Shown here: positions 9,003 through 18,500 of the stretch, piece after piece
Layout of the letters: the number at the start of each line of letters is the position of its first letter
Position numbering within the stretch: position 1 is the stretch's first letter
From: Okeania sp034190295
Lineage (GTDB): Bacteria; Cyanobacteriota; Cyanobacteriia; Cyanobacteriales; Microcoleaceae
NCBI GenBank assembly: GCA_034190295.1
Contig: JAXHSW010000006.1
Coordinates: 1-64,000 of the forward strand
DNA: 64,000 nt
Direction of reading: 5' to 3'
Notes under the pieces: generated by a model
Database searches by the model: none
What the model saw: only the letters and a program-made list of their open reading frames with translations
Told to the model about the DNA's origin: nothing
Translations under genes and position numbers: made by a program

Positions 9003-9549
9003 AATTTAATCTTGATAATTAACTGAAATTAATACACCTATTTTAATTCTCAAATTTTTCTGTTCTTTTTTACCAAAAAACTCTTTTTTTTTAAGCAATT
9101 ATTATATTACAGAAGAGTTCAAGAATTTAGAATTTAGAATGCGCGAATTTAGAATTACCGAAAAATTAATAATTCTAAATTATTAAGGAAAAACTTTAAA
9201 ATCTAGTAGATATTTCTCCAGCTTTTACCGAAGAATTAATAATTAAATAATTAAATAAGTAATTAAATAATTTAGGTTTAAAGCCTCCCCTTTCAAGGGA
9301 AAAAAAATAAATTTTTTCCTTTTATTCAATCCTATCCGTTTTTAGGGAGAGGTAATTATCAATTATCCATTATCAATTATCAATTATTGAAACAGGACTA
9401 TACCAATGAATATAGTATTAATATCATGTCCGGTTGAATAGTGATAATTAAAGCTTGTAGTAGGGCTAGAGCAACTTCTATGGTTAGGGCTAAAGGCATG
9501 ATATAAGGCTTCTACTTTCAAGGGAGAAAAAATTGTTTTTAACCAATTA
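9003..9549. other. Intergenic region with family-1 repeat and a family-3 element
   Basis: No gene is seen. It contains a family-1 copy at about 9226-9356 and the 82-bp family-3 element at 9422-9503 (listed separately). The string GAATTTAGAATGCGCG near 9130 is shared with the 52-bp array downstream and with the 3' end of pncB. Confidence 0.6.
9422..9503. mobile_element. Family-3 MITE-like element, TAA target duplication
   Basis: 82 bp bounded by TATCATGTCC (9422-9431) and GGCATGATA (9495-9503), which are near-perfect inverted repeats, and flanked on both sides by TAA (9419-9421, 9504-9506). It has no coding capacity, so it is a non-autonomous element. See the copies at 13013, 53492, 58351 and 58838. 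Confidence 0.65.
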
Positions 9550-10073
9550 TTATACTACAGAATAAGTAATTATTAATTAACAATTTTAAATTCGCGCATT
9601 CTTACATTACAGAAGAGGTAATTATTAATTAACAATTCTAAATTATAAATGATTTTTCTTATACTACAGAAGAGGTAATTATTAATTAACAATTTTAAAT
9701 TCGCGCATTCTTACATTACAGAAGAGGTAATTATTAATTAACAATTTTAAATTCGCGCATTCTTACATTACAGAAGAGGTAATTANNNNNNNNNNNNNNN
9801 NNNNNNNNNNNNNNNNNNNNNNNNNNNNNNNNNNNNNNNNNNNNNNNNNNNNNNNNNNNNNNNNNNNNNNNNNNNNNNNNNNNNNATTATTAATTAACAA
9901 TTTTAAATTCGCGCATTCTTACATTACAGAAGAGGTAATTATTAATTAACAATTTTAAATTCGCGCATTCTTACATTACAGAAGAGGTAATTATTAATTA
10001 ACAATTTTAAATTCGCGCATTCTTACATTACAGAAGAGGTAATTATTAATTAACAATTCTAAATTCGCGCATT
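9550..10073. repeat. 52-bp tandem repeat array with an assembly gap
   Basis: At least seven copies of a 52-bp unit (core AATTATTAATTAACAATTTT then AAATTCGCGCATTC then TTACATTACAGAAGAGGT) run up to the pncB stop codon. One early copy is variant. A 100-N gap (9786-9885) sits inside the array, so the true copy number is unknown. The unit contains CGCGC in an otherwise AT-only context. The 3' end of pncB, encoding its last residues EFRI, appears to be built from the same sequence. Confidence 0.85.
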
Positions 10074-11453
10074 CTAAATTCTAAATTCTTTAGTTTTTTG
10101 TGTAATTTCTTGTAAGTTATTAGAAATTTTCATTGGTAGTAAATTAGGATTTTCTAAACTACGAATTTCTATAGGCAAACTAGCAACAGAAGCAGCAGTA
10201 CGTTTAGCGATCGCTTCTAGATTTTCCGATTTTTGCACTATTTCCCCATTATGAACTACTTGTACCATTAATTTTATAAAAGAATCAATCTGATTATCTG
10301 TTAGATTCGATACATCTTCGTCCATTAATCCCAAATAATCCTGTTTCAATTGACCATTTTCCAGATATCTATATATTTGTTTTCGACCAGGATAACTCAC
10401 TTTCCCCGTAGCATTTTTCATCACCGGAATGCCGTCTATTTCTACCAATTTATAAACTCCATTGACCGGGACACCAGTTACCAACTTAGTACCAATACCA
10501 TACCCATCTATACAAGCATTCTCCCGCTGAAGTCTATCTATTTCCCACTCATCTATATCTCCACTAGCAAAAATTGTCACTTCTGGTAGTAGCGATCGTA
10601 CCTCCTGGGATAATTGGACTAAATTTCCTGAATCTAACCTTACCCCACTCACCTGCATATCACCCTGCTTAACTCGTTGTGCCAATAAACGGGTAGCTGC
10701 CGATGTATCGTAAGTATCAATCAATAGGGGTGCTTCAGGAAAATATCGTTGAAAAGCATGAAAAGCATCCTCCTCCGTACCTTCAACAGCAGATATTGCC
10801 ATCACCAAAGCATGAGCCATTGTACCTACAGGTTTGCGACCTAATTTCAAAGCTGCCAAAACATTAGAAGTAGCATCCATCCCACCTGCTAAAGCAGCAC
10901 GAGCGGCCCAAACACTAGCTTGGGGACTAAATGCGCGTCTAGTGCCAAATTCAAATAATTTTGCTTCATTGCCTGCAATATCCCGCATTCTAGCTGCTTT
11001 TGTGGCAATTAAAGTTTGGTAGTTGAGAGTATTCAATAGATATGTTTCCACTAACTGTCCTTGCCAAAGTGGAGCTTCTATCCGCAATAGAGGTTGGTTC
11101 GGAAATATAGCTGTTCCTTCTGGTACCGCCCAAACATCTCCAGTAAATTTAGCCTCTGCCAAAACAGACCAAAATTTATTAGGCACATTGGCAAATATCC
11201 CACTTGACTGTAAAGCCTTAATTTGTGCGGGGCTAAATCGAAATTTTTCTAAATAGTCTAATGCTTGTGCTAAACCCATAGCAATGAGATAGCCAAAACC
11301 TACAGGGAGTCTTCGCACAAATATCTCAAAATTAGCTTGCCGTTGGTCTATTTCCTCCCCAATATAACAAGCTGCCATTGTTAGCTGGTAGAGGTCTGTT
11401 AACAAACTGTAATCTTCTGGCGAGAGAGAAAGTTCTCGGTCTTCTTGTGTCAT
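10074..11453 (-). CDS. pncB: Nicotinate phosphoribosyltransferase
   Basis: 459 residues. PncB makes nicotinate mononucleotide from nicotinate and PRPP, which is the substrate of NadD encoded 2.4 kb away. Family features are DYSLLTDLYQLTMA near the N-terminus, LLNTLNYQTLIATKAARM (about 139-156), FGTRRAFSPQASVWAARAA with the phosphoribosyl-binding segment, and GVRLDSGNL near 270. Length fits the longer bacterial form. The last four residues (EFRI) are written by repeat sequence shared with the adjacent tandem array, so the native C-terminus may have been replaced. A 19-bp perfect palindrome 245 bp upstream is a candidate operator. Confidence 0.93.
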   Translation of the reverse strand: MTQEDRELSLSPEDYSLLTDLYQLTMAACYIGEEIDQRQANFEIFVRRLPVGFGYLIAMGLAQALDYLEKFRFSPAQIKALQSSGIFANVPNKFWSVLAEAKFTGDVWAVPEGTAIFPNQPLLRIEAPLWQGQLVETYLLNTLNYQTLIATKAARMRDIAGNEAKLFEFGTRRAFSPQASVWAARAALAGGMDATSNVLAALKLGRKPVGTMAHALVMAISAVEGTEEDAFHAFQRYFPEAPLLIDTYDTSAATRLLAQRVKQGDMQVSGVRLDSGNLVQLSQEVRSLLPEVTIFASGDIDEWEIDRLQRENACIDGYGIGTKLVTGVPVNGVYKLVEIDGIPVMKNATGKVSYPGRKQIYRYLENGQLKQDYLGLMDEDVSNLTDNQIDSFIKLMVQVVHNGEIVQKSENLEAIAKRTAASVASLPIEIRSLENPNLLPMKISNNLQEITQKTKEFRI

Positions 11454-12263
11454 TGGACAACTTCCTAAACTAAGCTCTTGATTTTAAATAGCAGTCAGCA
11501 GTCAGCAGTCAGCGGTCAGCATTAGGACTTTTTTTACGTTGAGTAGGAGATTTCAACCCCAACTCAACCATGCGGCTTTTAGAAGCCGGGGATTTACCCA
11601 AGGTCAAAAAGCTGAAGTTCGCAGTTTCTCCTACGGAGGCTAGCTGTTTGCGGAGCATTCCGGTACGGAAAATGCTGATAGCTAATAGCTAGTTAATTAT
11701 AGTAAAAATTACTATATCTGTCCAGGTGATTTTGATAATTGTCTATAAAACTATTAGTAACTCTTCTACTTATTTCACTTCATAAAGTTATTTATAGCCC
11801 GATCTGGCTATATATCAAAATTTATCATTTCCCTTATGGGTTTAATACCCCACCGTCACCCGCGGTGCTCAAAATTGTTTGGGGGAGCGAATCCATAAGC
11901 AATTTTCGAGAACTGACTCGGTCCTCCTGACTCCTGACTCCTTCTTCAATGGCGATAAATATAGTAACTTTAATTATAATCGGTAGCGTATTTAATACTT
12001 TTGGAGTCAAAATGTTATACTACAGTTTAAGGATAATATGCATAAATGCCTGAGTTTTTTTACCTAAAAAATACAAGCTTAAAGTAAATTCTTCTAAAGA
12101 TAAAACCTAAGTTATTTACATTTTATATCGATCCCTATCGGAAGTAGTTGCGAAATAATACAACCTCCAAACAAATGTTACAACTATAGTCAAGTCAGAC
12201 AAGAATAAGCTAGAGTGAAAATGTAAGGAAAAAAGTTTTATTGACAAAAAAGGGGTAACAATT
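11454..12263. other. Intergenic region upstream of pncB
   Basis: Contains a CAGCAGT heptad-type run at about 11492-11520, the palindrome at 11698-11716, and repeat-like GC-rich text at 11570-11680. A short frame at 11739-11930 has no support as a gene. The end of the region (12251-12255, AGGGG) is the ribosome binding site of the 49-aa gene. Confidence 0.5.
11698..11716. promoter_or_regulatory. Perfect palindrome, candidate operator upstream of pncB
   Basis: TATAGTAAAAATTACTATA: 8-bp arms TATAGTAA / TTACTATA around AAA, a perfect inverted repeat of the size bound by dimeric winged-helix repressors. It lies 245 bp upstream of the pncB start, and an NrtR-like regulator is encoded nearby. I did not find the same palindrome upstream of nadD, so assignment to NrtR is only a hypothesis. 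Confidence 0.4.
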
Positions 12264-12413
12264 ATGAGTATGTTCCAATCTATTGAAAAGGCTGTTGTTT
12301 ATATATCCGAAGCAATTAGTCGCATTTTTAGTCCTAGTGATGATATGTACCCAATGACTGGTGTAAATCCTTTTGAAGGAGACCCTTATCACGGACCTAA
12401 TTGGGCAGATTAA
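12264..12413 (+). CDS. 49-residue conserved-looking small protein
   Basis: The ATG at 12264 follows AGGGG with 8-nt spacing and opens a 49-codon frame, MSMFQSIEKAVVYISEAISR..., ending TAA at 12413. The N-terminal half is an amphipathic helix; the second half is acidic and Pro/Gly rich (FSPSDDMYPMTGVNPFEGDP then YHGPNWAD). I recall similar small cyanobacterial proteins with an SPSDDxYPxTGVxPFxGD core, hence 'conserved', but no function is known to me. The preceding region is AT-rich and could hold its promoter. It stands alone. An opposite-strand frame over the same bases is a shadow. Confidence 0.7.
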   Translation: MSMFQSIEKAVVYISEAISRIFSPSDDMYPMTGVNPFEGDPYHGPNWAD

Positions 12414-13303
12414 TACAAGAAGTTAAGTAAAATTTTTAGCTTAGTAGAAAAAAATAAATTTTGTCAGAACTAATAATATCAAGTCACAAATTAATTAACC
12501 ATTATGTAGGGATTTTGCATATAAGGTCGCTACAGTTTCACCAGAAACAAAATTTATTATGGTTATTTAATGAGGCTTGATTTTATTAGTTTTCAAGCCT
12601 ATCTTTCAGGCTAAATTCCGCACGAAAAAACGTAGTATAAAGGAGTAGGGGAGATTTCCTACGGAATGCTCCTAATTACGCGTTTACGTTATGCTTTGCA
12701 TTCCGTAGGAAAGTATTCCGGAACAGAAATCGCCCGTACAATAGTCAGTAGGGAATGATGTGCAGCTTATGTCTGGCTAGATCGAGTATTTATGCTTAAT
12801 ATTTTCCTGAGAATTTGACTCCTGAAAAAAGTCAATGACGATGATTTATACAGTATAAATATTTACCTAGCTCGGAATGTTTATACTACTTTTAAGGCTA
12901 TAAGTTGACGTACTGAATGTGGGTTTCAGTAAAAAAAGGGTCATTTCAGTTATCAGTTATCAGTACCTCTATAAAAAAAATCTTGAAAGAGGACTCTCGT
13001 TATAATCTTTGATATCAAATCCGGTTAATTGCACATAGACTCCGGTTATATAATATCTGTTGATAATTTATTACTTCAATGCTTATGGAGTAGGGGGAAA
13101 TAATTGATAATTTCTGTACGATAATTGATTTTATTTTTTATTATTGGAGATGTCTATTTAATCGGACCTACTCCCCCACTCCCCTACTTTCAACTATATA
13201 ATAAGTATTCAACCGGATTTGATATGATTTAGCGGGAGATGAATTTCACAAAAATATACTCATAGCGAAGCGCGAAACATTTTTTTTAGCGACGGTGAGA
13301 GTG
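12414..13303. other. Intergenic region with family-3 and family-2 repeats
   Basis: No gene is seen. It has a CAGTTATCAGTTATCAG run near 12952 (also at 43142, 53217 and 55465), and a 212-bp family-3 element at 13013-13224 that itself contains the right half of a family-2 element (13085-13156, ending GGAGATGTCTA). Confidence 0.6.
13013..13224. mobile_element. Family-3 MITE-like element, TGA target duplication
   Basis: Bounded by TATCAAATCCGGTT and its exact reverse complement AACCGGATTTGATA, flanked both sides by TGA (13010-13012, 13225-13227). 212 bp, with a nested piece of family 2 inside; no open frame. Confidence 0.7.
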
Positions 13304-13990
13304 TCAAAAAAATTGATTTAGCAAAAAGCATAGAGCAGCACTACCCAGTGGCACAGTTAAATTATCAATACCAACTTTTGATAGAGTCTCCAAAGCAGTA
13401 GCACCTAATGCCACAGGAATAGCAACTACCCAAGTTTGCCAAATATTGCCTTGTACTGCCAAAAGAATCAAACTACAAATAATATAACTAACCAAACACA
13501 TAGTTAGAGAACCTTCCCAACTTTTCTTCATCCCCCAAACTTGATAAGGATGTTTGCCAAAATTTTGACCAATAACAGCAGCTAAACCATCGCCCCAAGC
13601 CATAATTAAAATACCCAGAGCGGCATATTGAGGTTGTTTGAGAAACCAAAAGCAACCGATAAGAATGCCAATGCTAACTGCATAGAAAAATGTGCCTAAA
13701 CTTTTGCGTCCTACACTATTAACACTGGGAAGAATGGGAAGTCGATAAGAAATTAAAGCGATCGCTGCTGAGAGAATTCCAGCCATAATACCTATCCAGG
13801 CCGGAATTTGTAACCACCAAGCTAATAGAATTACATTACCTGTGCCAATATGAACTACTTTTCGTGAGATTTCTGGGTCTACTTTGGCAAAGCGGTTAAG
13901 CGCTTCAGCAAAAATTAAAATAATTCCTAACCATGCTCCGACTAGAAAAACTTGGATAAAAATATTGGGAAATGTACTGATTATTGCCAC
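13304..13990 (-). CDS. Phytol/dolichol-kinase-like membrane protein (VTE5 type)
   Basis: 228 residues with about six or seven transmembrane helices. It resembles the CTP-dependent polyprenol kinase / phytol kinase family, which in plants and cyanobacteria phosphorylates phytol released from chlorophyll for tocopherol and phytyl-diphosphate salvage. Visible features are SRKVVHIGTGN (42-52), which is the family's RKxxH element, MAWGDGLAAVIGQNFGKHPY and KKSWEGSLTM, the nucleotide-binding loops. Start at the ATG at 13990; no strong ribosome binding site. It stands alone between repeat-rich spacers. CDP-diacylglycerol synthase would be the alternative, but the size and the SRKVVH motif favour the kinase. 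Confidence 0.8.
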   Translation of the reverse strand: MAIISTFPNIFIQVFLVGAWLGIILIFAEALNRFAKVDPEISRKVVHIGTGNVILLAWWLQIPAWIGIMAGILSAAIALISYRLPILPSVNSVGRKSLGTFFYAVSIGILIGCFWFLKQPQYAALGILIMAWGDGLAAVIGQNFGKHPYQVWGMKKSWEGSLTMCLVSYIICSLILLAVQGNIWQTWVVAIPVALGATALETLSKVGIDNLTVPLGSAALCFLLNQFF

Positions 13991-14372
13991 TATTAATTAT
14001 ATAAATTATTAACTTAATTCATCAGAGATAATATTACCAAATAATATGAAAGTTAGACATCTCCTCCACGCATAGGGAGTAGGGAGTAGGGGGAAATAAT
14101 TGATTTATATAGTGGGATAATTGATTTGATTTTTTACGATCGGGACTTATATCATGTCCGGATAATTAGTGATAAAAAAACTTTCTCCTTCTTTTCCTGT
14201 TCTTCTTCTTCCTTCTTCCTTCTTCTTTCTTCTTTCTTCCCCTCCTGGGAGGGGCCCGCGGGTGGGTTCTCCACGGTCGGGGCCCGCGGGTGGGTTCTCC
14301 ACGGTCGGGGCCCGCGGGTGGGTTGACTCGGTCTGACTGACTCGGTCTGACTGACTCCTTTCCTGAAGATAC
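13991..14372. other. Intergenic region with family-2 repeat and GC-rich triplicate
   Basis: Holds the left part of a family-2 element (TAGACATCTCC at 14054-14064), a family-3 left end (TATCATGTCC at 14150-14159, no partner found), a CTTC-rich run (14180-14240) and three tandem 28-bp GC-rich units (14251-14324, listed separately). No gene is seen; frames reading through it are artefacts of the repeats. Confidence 0.6.
14251..14324. repeat. Three tandem 28-bp GC-rich units
   Basis: Three copies of a unit starting GGGGCCCGCGGGTGGGTT at 14251, 14279 and 14307, containing the palindrome CCCGCGGG. Single copies occur at about 48866 (inverted) and 55725. The GC content is strikingly high for this region. 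Confidence 0.8.
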
Positions 14373-17300
14373 CTATTGCAATATTTTATGATAGTTAAAG
14401 TTACGAAGTAGTTTAGTTGCTTTGTAATGATCCACTGGCTTTGAAAATAAATATCCTTGTCCTTTTTCACATTTAAGTTCCTTTAGTTGTTGCATTTGCT
14501 CTTGAGTTTCTATTCCTTCTGCAACGATTTCTAAACCTAAATTATGAGCTAATGCAGTAATAGCACTGACAATTTTTAACGACTGACCAGTAACATCCGA
14601 GTCTAATGGACTAACAAAAGAGCGGTCGATTTTCAAACTATTAATTGGGAATTGGTGTAGATAACTTAATGATGAATAACCTGTACCAAAGTCATCAATT
14701 GATAATTTAATATTTCGATTTTTCAATTGATTCAATACTGTGGTTGCTAAAATCACATTTTCCATAATCACTGTTTCGGTAATTTCAAGTTTCAAACAAT
14801 TAGGTTTACAGTCTGTTGCTTGCAAAATTTCCTCAATTTCTTCTACTAAATTCGGTTGTGAAATTTGGTGACTAGAAAGATTAACACTCATGGTCAAATT
14901 GTGGTTAGGAAATTCACAAGCAGAATTAAACGCAGGGCAATTACTATGACATTTGCCATTACCATTGCCATTGTTGACTTGAGATAAACAGTTAGATGTT
15001 GAGGATATTTCTTGAGTGTTATTTACTACAAATTGACAATTGTTTTCTTGATATTGATGTTCAAAAAACTCTTGCTGCCAAATAGTTAATTGATGACAAG
15101 CAGCTCGTAATACCCACATTCCTAGAGGAACAATTAAACCAGTTTCTTCTGCTAGAGGAATAAACTGTCCTGGAGAAATCAAGCCTTTAGTTGGATGTTG
15201 CCAACGTATCAAAGCTTCAAAACCTGTAATTTTACCTGTAGATAAACAGATAATTGGCTGGTAATTTAAGATAAATTGAGAATTAGTTGGATCTTGTTTA
15301 ATCATTTCTACAGCTCGTCGGAGGTCATTTTCTAGCTCCAGCAAAGATATAGCTTGGTCGTGCATGATCAAATCAAATACTTCATGTCTGGCTTTACCGG
15401 AAGCTTTAGCCCGATACATAGCAATGTCCGCATCTCGTAGTAAGTCTTCTGGACTGTTGTAGACAGGACAAATAGGGGGATGATTTTCATCGGTATGATG
15501 AGCAAAATTTCCGCGACTGTGAACAATACCAATACTAGCAGTAGTAAAAATTTCATGACCTTCTATATAAATTGGTTTGGCAAGTTCTTGATTAATTTGA
15601 TGAGCTACTCTGGCAGCATAGCTAATGTCTGGTGGATACTCTAATAATATTGTGAATTCGTCTCCTCCTAATCTCGCCAAAGTATCTGATGCTTTAATAC
15701 AATTCTGCAGTATCTTGGCGATCGCTATTAATAGTCGGTCTCCTATATAATGTCCCAAGCTGTCGTTAATTACTTTAAACCGATCCAAATCTAGAAAAAG
15801 AACAACAAACTCATAATCTAAGTGTTGTCTAGACCGACGCAGTGCTTGTTCTAATCTATCAAATAATAAGGTACGGTTTGGCAATCCTGTCAGTGCATCA
15901 TGAAGAGCATCATGGAGCAGTTTTTGCTGTGCTTTTTTGCGTTGAGTGATATTTCTAATAATTATCTGTACTGCTGCCTCATCATAATATGTATAGGGTA
16001 TTCCAGTTATTTCGACATCTATAATTTCTTTATTCAGGGTGATTAACTTTTCTTCTTCTAAATGTGTTTGTTGTCTTTGGTTCTGAACTTTTTGCAGTCT
16101 CTGTTTCTCTACTTCTATGTAGTCTGGATGAATAAATTTCCAGATCGATTGACCGATAATTTCTTTTGGATATTTTGCACCAAGTAAATAAGCGCCAGCA
16201 GTATTGATATAGACAATTTTTTCCATCCAAATTACTGATATCGCTTCTGGTGAATATTCTACTAAACGACGGTAACGTTTTTCGCTTTCTCGGAGTAACA
16301 CTTCAGCTTGCTGACGTTGCAAATCTATTTGATGAGCTTTAATAAATCTGCCAATTCCTTGAGCCATTAATTCAATAATTTCTTCTTCGTAGTATTCAAA
16401 TTCTTTAGTTCTTGCTTGGGGAGATAAGAAGCATAAAGTACCATAGATTTGATGATTTACAAATATTGGAGTACCAATATATAGTTTAATTGGCATACTT
16501 TTTGCTTCTGAGGCATCTAAATCATAAATACAAATTGTTCTGTGTTCTTTAACTACTTTGTTACAGACAATATCGCATAAATTAAATTTTCTTCCTAGTA
16601 CAAAATAATCCTGTTTTGATTGTACAGCTCTAATCGTATATAATTCATCCTTAATTTCTCCAATAACACCAGTATCCGTGCCAAAAATTTCACAACCAGC
16701 TTGGAGATAATCAGCAAAAAGTTCTTCTATATTATCATAATTACAAGTAGCAATTCTATGCAGTTGCTTCAAGCTATAACTAAATTTTTCTAAAGCTTGA
16801 GACTTAATAAATAATTCTGCTTCCCAATGTAATCTTTCTGTAATATCTGTTTGAATACCAATAAAATGTGTTAAATGCTGTTGAGAATTGTAAACTGGTG
16901 CAAGGGAGAGTTCATTCCAAAAATATGTGCCATCTTTCCGTAAATTTTGCAAAATAACATGACATTCTTCACCATGTAAAATAGCATTTCTTAACTTAGA
17001 AATTGCTGGCTGATTTGTTAATTTTCCCTGTAAAAATAGACAATTTTTTCCGATTACTTCCTCAGTTTTATAACCTGTGATGCGATTGAAACTAGGATTA
17101 ACATAAATAATGGGATGATCTGACTGAGTAGCATCAGCGATCGCGATACCATTGTTACTGCCATCAATAGCTCGCTTCATCAGTTCCAAGTGTTCCTCAT
17201 TAGCATGACGATCGATGGCAGTTGCTAGAATATTGGCGATCGTTTCCAGAAAGTATATTTCATCCTGAGTAAATTCTCGATGTTTACAACTATGAACCCC

Positions 17301-18500
17301 CAAAATACCCCATGCTTGATGAGTAAGACCTGAATCGGTTGTTCGGTCTGCTTTAATTTTCAAGTTAGGTATGATGATAGTAGCACCACTAACTATGTGA
17401 TGGTTATGTAGGAGAGGAGAACCTGAAAAGGTAGTTTCTACAGGCAAGTCTTTGATAATAACTGGTTTGTTAACAAAAAGAGTGTAACCAGCTTGAGACC
17501 TTTCTCTGGCAGCAGTAATTGTAGCTTTACCAACCAACCCTTTTTTCCAACCTACTCCTGCACGGAGCAGCAGAGCATTATTTCCTGGTAACAACTCTAG
17601 CACTTGGCTAAATTTGACATTTAAAGTTTTGGCAACTATGGTGACGGCTGCATTAAGTAGTGTATGATAATTTGACGTTGCTACAGCTTTTTGCCCTAAC
17701 AATGCTACTGCTGCTTGTTGACGTTCGCGAGATTTGAGGCGGTCTAAAAGTATATTTTCATTTACTTGCCTTTGCTTTTGCTCTGTAATATCTCGGTTAA
17801 CTCCGATAGTTGCAACTATCTGATGAAATTTATCTAGCATCGGCACCACTGTCGTTTCACATACGCCTTCACTACCATCTTTGCGAATGAAGTTTATTTC
17901 TCCTACCCAGCGCCCATTTTCTTTCATCTTCTTGAGAATTTCCTGAGTTAACACAGAAGCTTCTTGCGGTTTGTGTAAAATGCCTGGAGTCTTACCCAAA
18001 ACTTCCGTTTTGCTATAGCCAAACATTCTAGTTGCTGCTGGGTTCCAATCAATAATATGACCGTGAATATCCGTAAGAATTACCCCATCGTAGAGATTCT
18101 CAAAAGTTAAAGCTTGTCTTTTTAATGACTGTTGGGCAAATTTGCGTTCCGAGATGTCCAGAAATATTGATAGTATTGCTGTTTTTTCATTAAACTTTAT
18201 GGAATGCATTGATATCTTAGCCCAGAATAGTGTGCCATCTGCTTTTTTTAAGTACACTTCGCGGTCGCGCACGATACCTTCTTGATGCAGATTTGCTAGC
18301 AACAATTCACGTTCTTGGGGGTTACAGTAAAAATCTGATTTGGGGCGGCCGATTAATTTTTGCCCGGGAAGTCCAAAGGTCAGTTCAAAGAGTTTGTTAT
18401 GGAAAAGTATCACACCATCAACTGCACAGCTAATTACTATTGCTACTGGCATTACTTCAGCGATCTTATTCCACAATTCTTCATTTTTTATTTTTTTCAT
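14373..18500 (-). CDS. Multi-sensor PAS/LOV/GAF diguanylate cyclase-phosphodiesterase
   Basis: 1375 residues controlling cyclic di-GMP. Order: PAS (about 10-120), PAS (130-245), GAF (270-430), a LOV-like PAS (440-560), GAF (590-760), PAS (770-885), GGDEF (900-1070) and EAL (1085-1365). The third PAS has GKNCLFLQG with Cys487 where LOV domains carry the photoactive cysteine, plus RKDGTYFWN and GIQTDITE, which match the flavin-contact Asn and Gln positions, so blue-light sensing is plausible. GGDEF is intact at 945-949; the inhibitory RxxD site reads KASD. The EAL domain keeps EAL at 1095-1097, DDFGTG and the ETVIMEN segment, so both catalytic domains look competent. It has no transmembrane segment and is therefore cytoplasmic. 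A Cys-, Asn- and Gln-rich insert lies near 1170-1210. Confidence 0.9.
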   Translation of the reverse strand: MKKIKNEELWNKIAEVMPVAIVISCAVDGVILFHNKLFELTFGLPGQKLIGRPKSDFYCNPQERELLLANLHQEGIVRDREVYLKKADGTLFWAKISMHSIKFNEKTAILSIFLDISERKFAQQSLKRQALTFENLYDGVILTDIHGHIIDWNPAATRMFGYSKTEVLGKTPGILHKPQEASVLTQEILKKMKENGRWVGEINFIRKDGSEGVCETTVVPMLDKFHQIVATIGVNRDITEQKQRQVNENILLDRLKSRERQQAAVALLGQKAVATSNYHTLLNAAVTIVAKTLNVKFSQVLELLPGNNALLLRAGVGWKKGLVGKATITAARERSQAGYTLFVNKPVIIKDLPVETTFSGSPLLHNHHIVSGATIIIPNLKIKADRTTDSGLTHQAWGILGVHSCKHREFTQDEIYFLETIANILATAIDRHANEEHLELMKRAIDGSNNGIAIADATQSDHPIIYVNPSFNRITGYKTEEVIGKNCLFLQGKLTNQPAISKLRNAILHGEECHVILQNLRKDGTYFWNELSLAPVYNSQQHLTHFIGIQTDITERLHWEAELFIKSQALEKFSYSLKQLHRIATCNYDNIEELFADYLQAGCEIFGTDTGVIGEIKDELYTIRAVQSKQDYFVLGRKFNLCDIVCNKVVKEHRTICIYDLDASEAKSMPIKLYIGTPIFVNHQIYGTLCFLSPQARTKEFEYYEEEIIELMAQGIGRFIKAHQIDLQRQQAEVLLRESEKRYRRLVEYSPEAISVIWMEKIVYINTAGAYLLGAKYPKEIIGQSIWKFIHPDYIEVEKQRLQKVQNQRQQTHLEEEKLITLNKEIIDVEITGIPYTYYDEAAVQIIIRNITQRKKAQQKLLHDALHDALTGLPNRTLLFDRLEQALRRSRQHLDYEFVVLFLDLDRFKVINDSLGHYIGDRLLIAIAKILQNCIKASDTLARLGGDEFTILLEYPPDISYAARVAHQINQELAKPIYIEGHEIFTTASIGIVHSRGNFAHHTDENHPPICPVYNSPEDLLRDADIAMYRAKASGKARHEVFDLIMHDQAISLLELENDLRRAVEMIKQDPTNSQFILNYQPIICLSTGKITGFEALIRWQHPTKGLISPGQFIPLAEETGLIVPLGMWVLRAACHQLTIWQQEFFEHQYQENNCQFVVNNTQEISSTSNCLSQVNNGNGNGKCHSNCPAFNSACEFPNHNLTMSVNLSSHQISQPNLVEEIEEILQATDCKPNCLKLEITETVIMENVILATTVLNQLKNRNIKLSIDDFGTGYSSLSYLHQFPINSLKIDRSFVSPLDSDVTGQSLKIVSAITALAHNLGLEIVAEGIETQEQMQQLKELKCEKGQGYLFSKPVDHYKATKLLRNFNYHKILQ

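Noticed and set aside
12210..12392. 60-residue frame on the minus strand
   Set aside because: It is antisense to the 49-aa gene, which has a ribosome binding site and a conserved-looking product.
14126..14470. Short frames on both strands around the GC-rich triplicate
   Set aside because: They consist of CTTC repeats and the 28-bp units; low complexity and no start signals.
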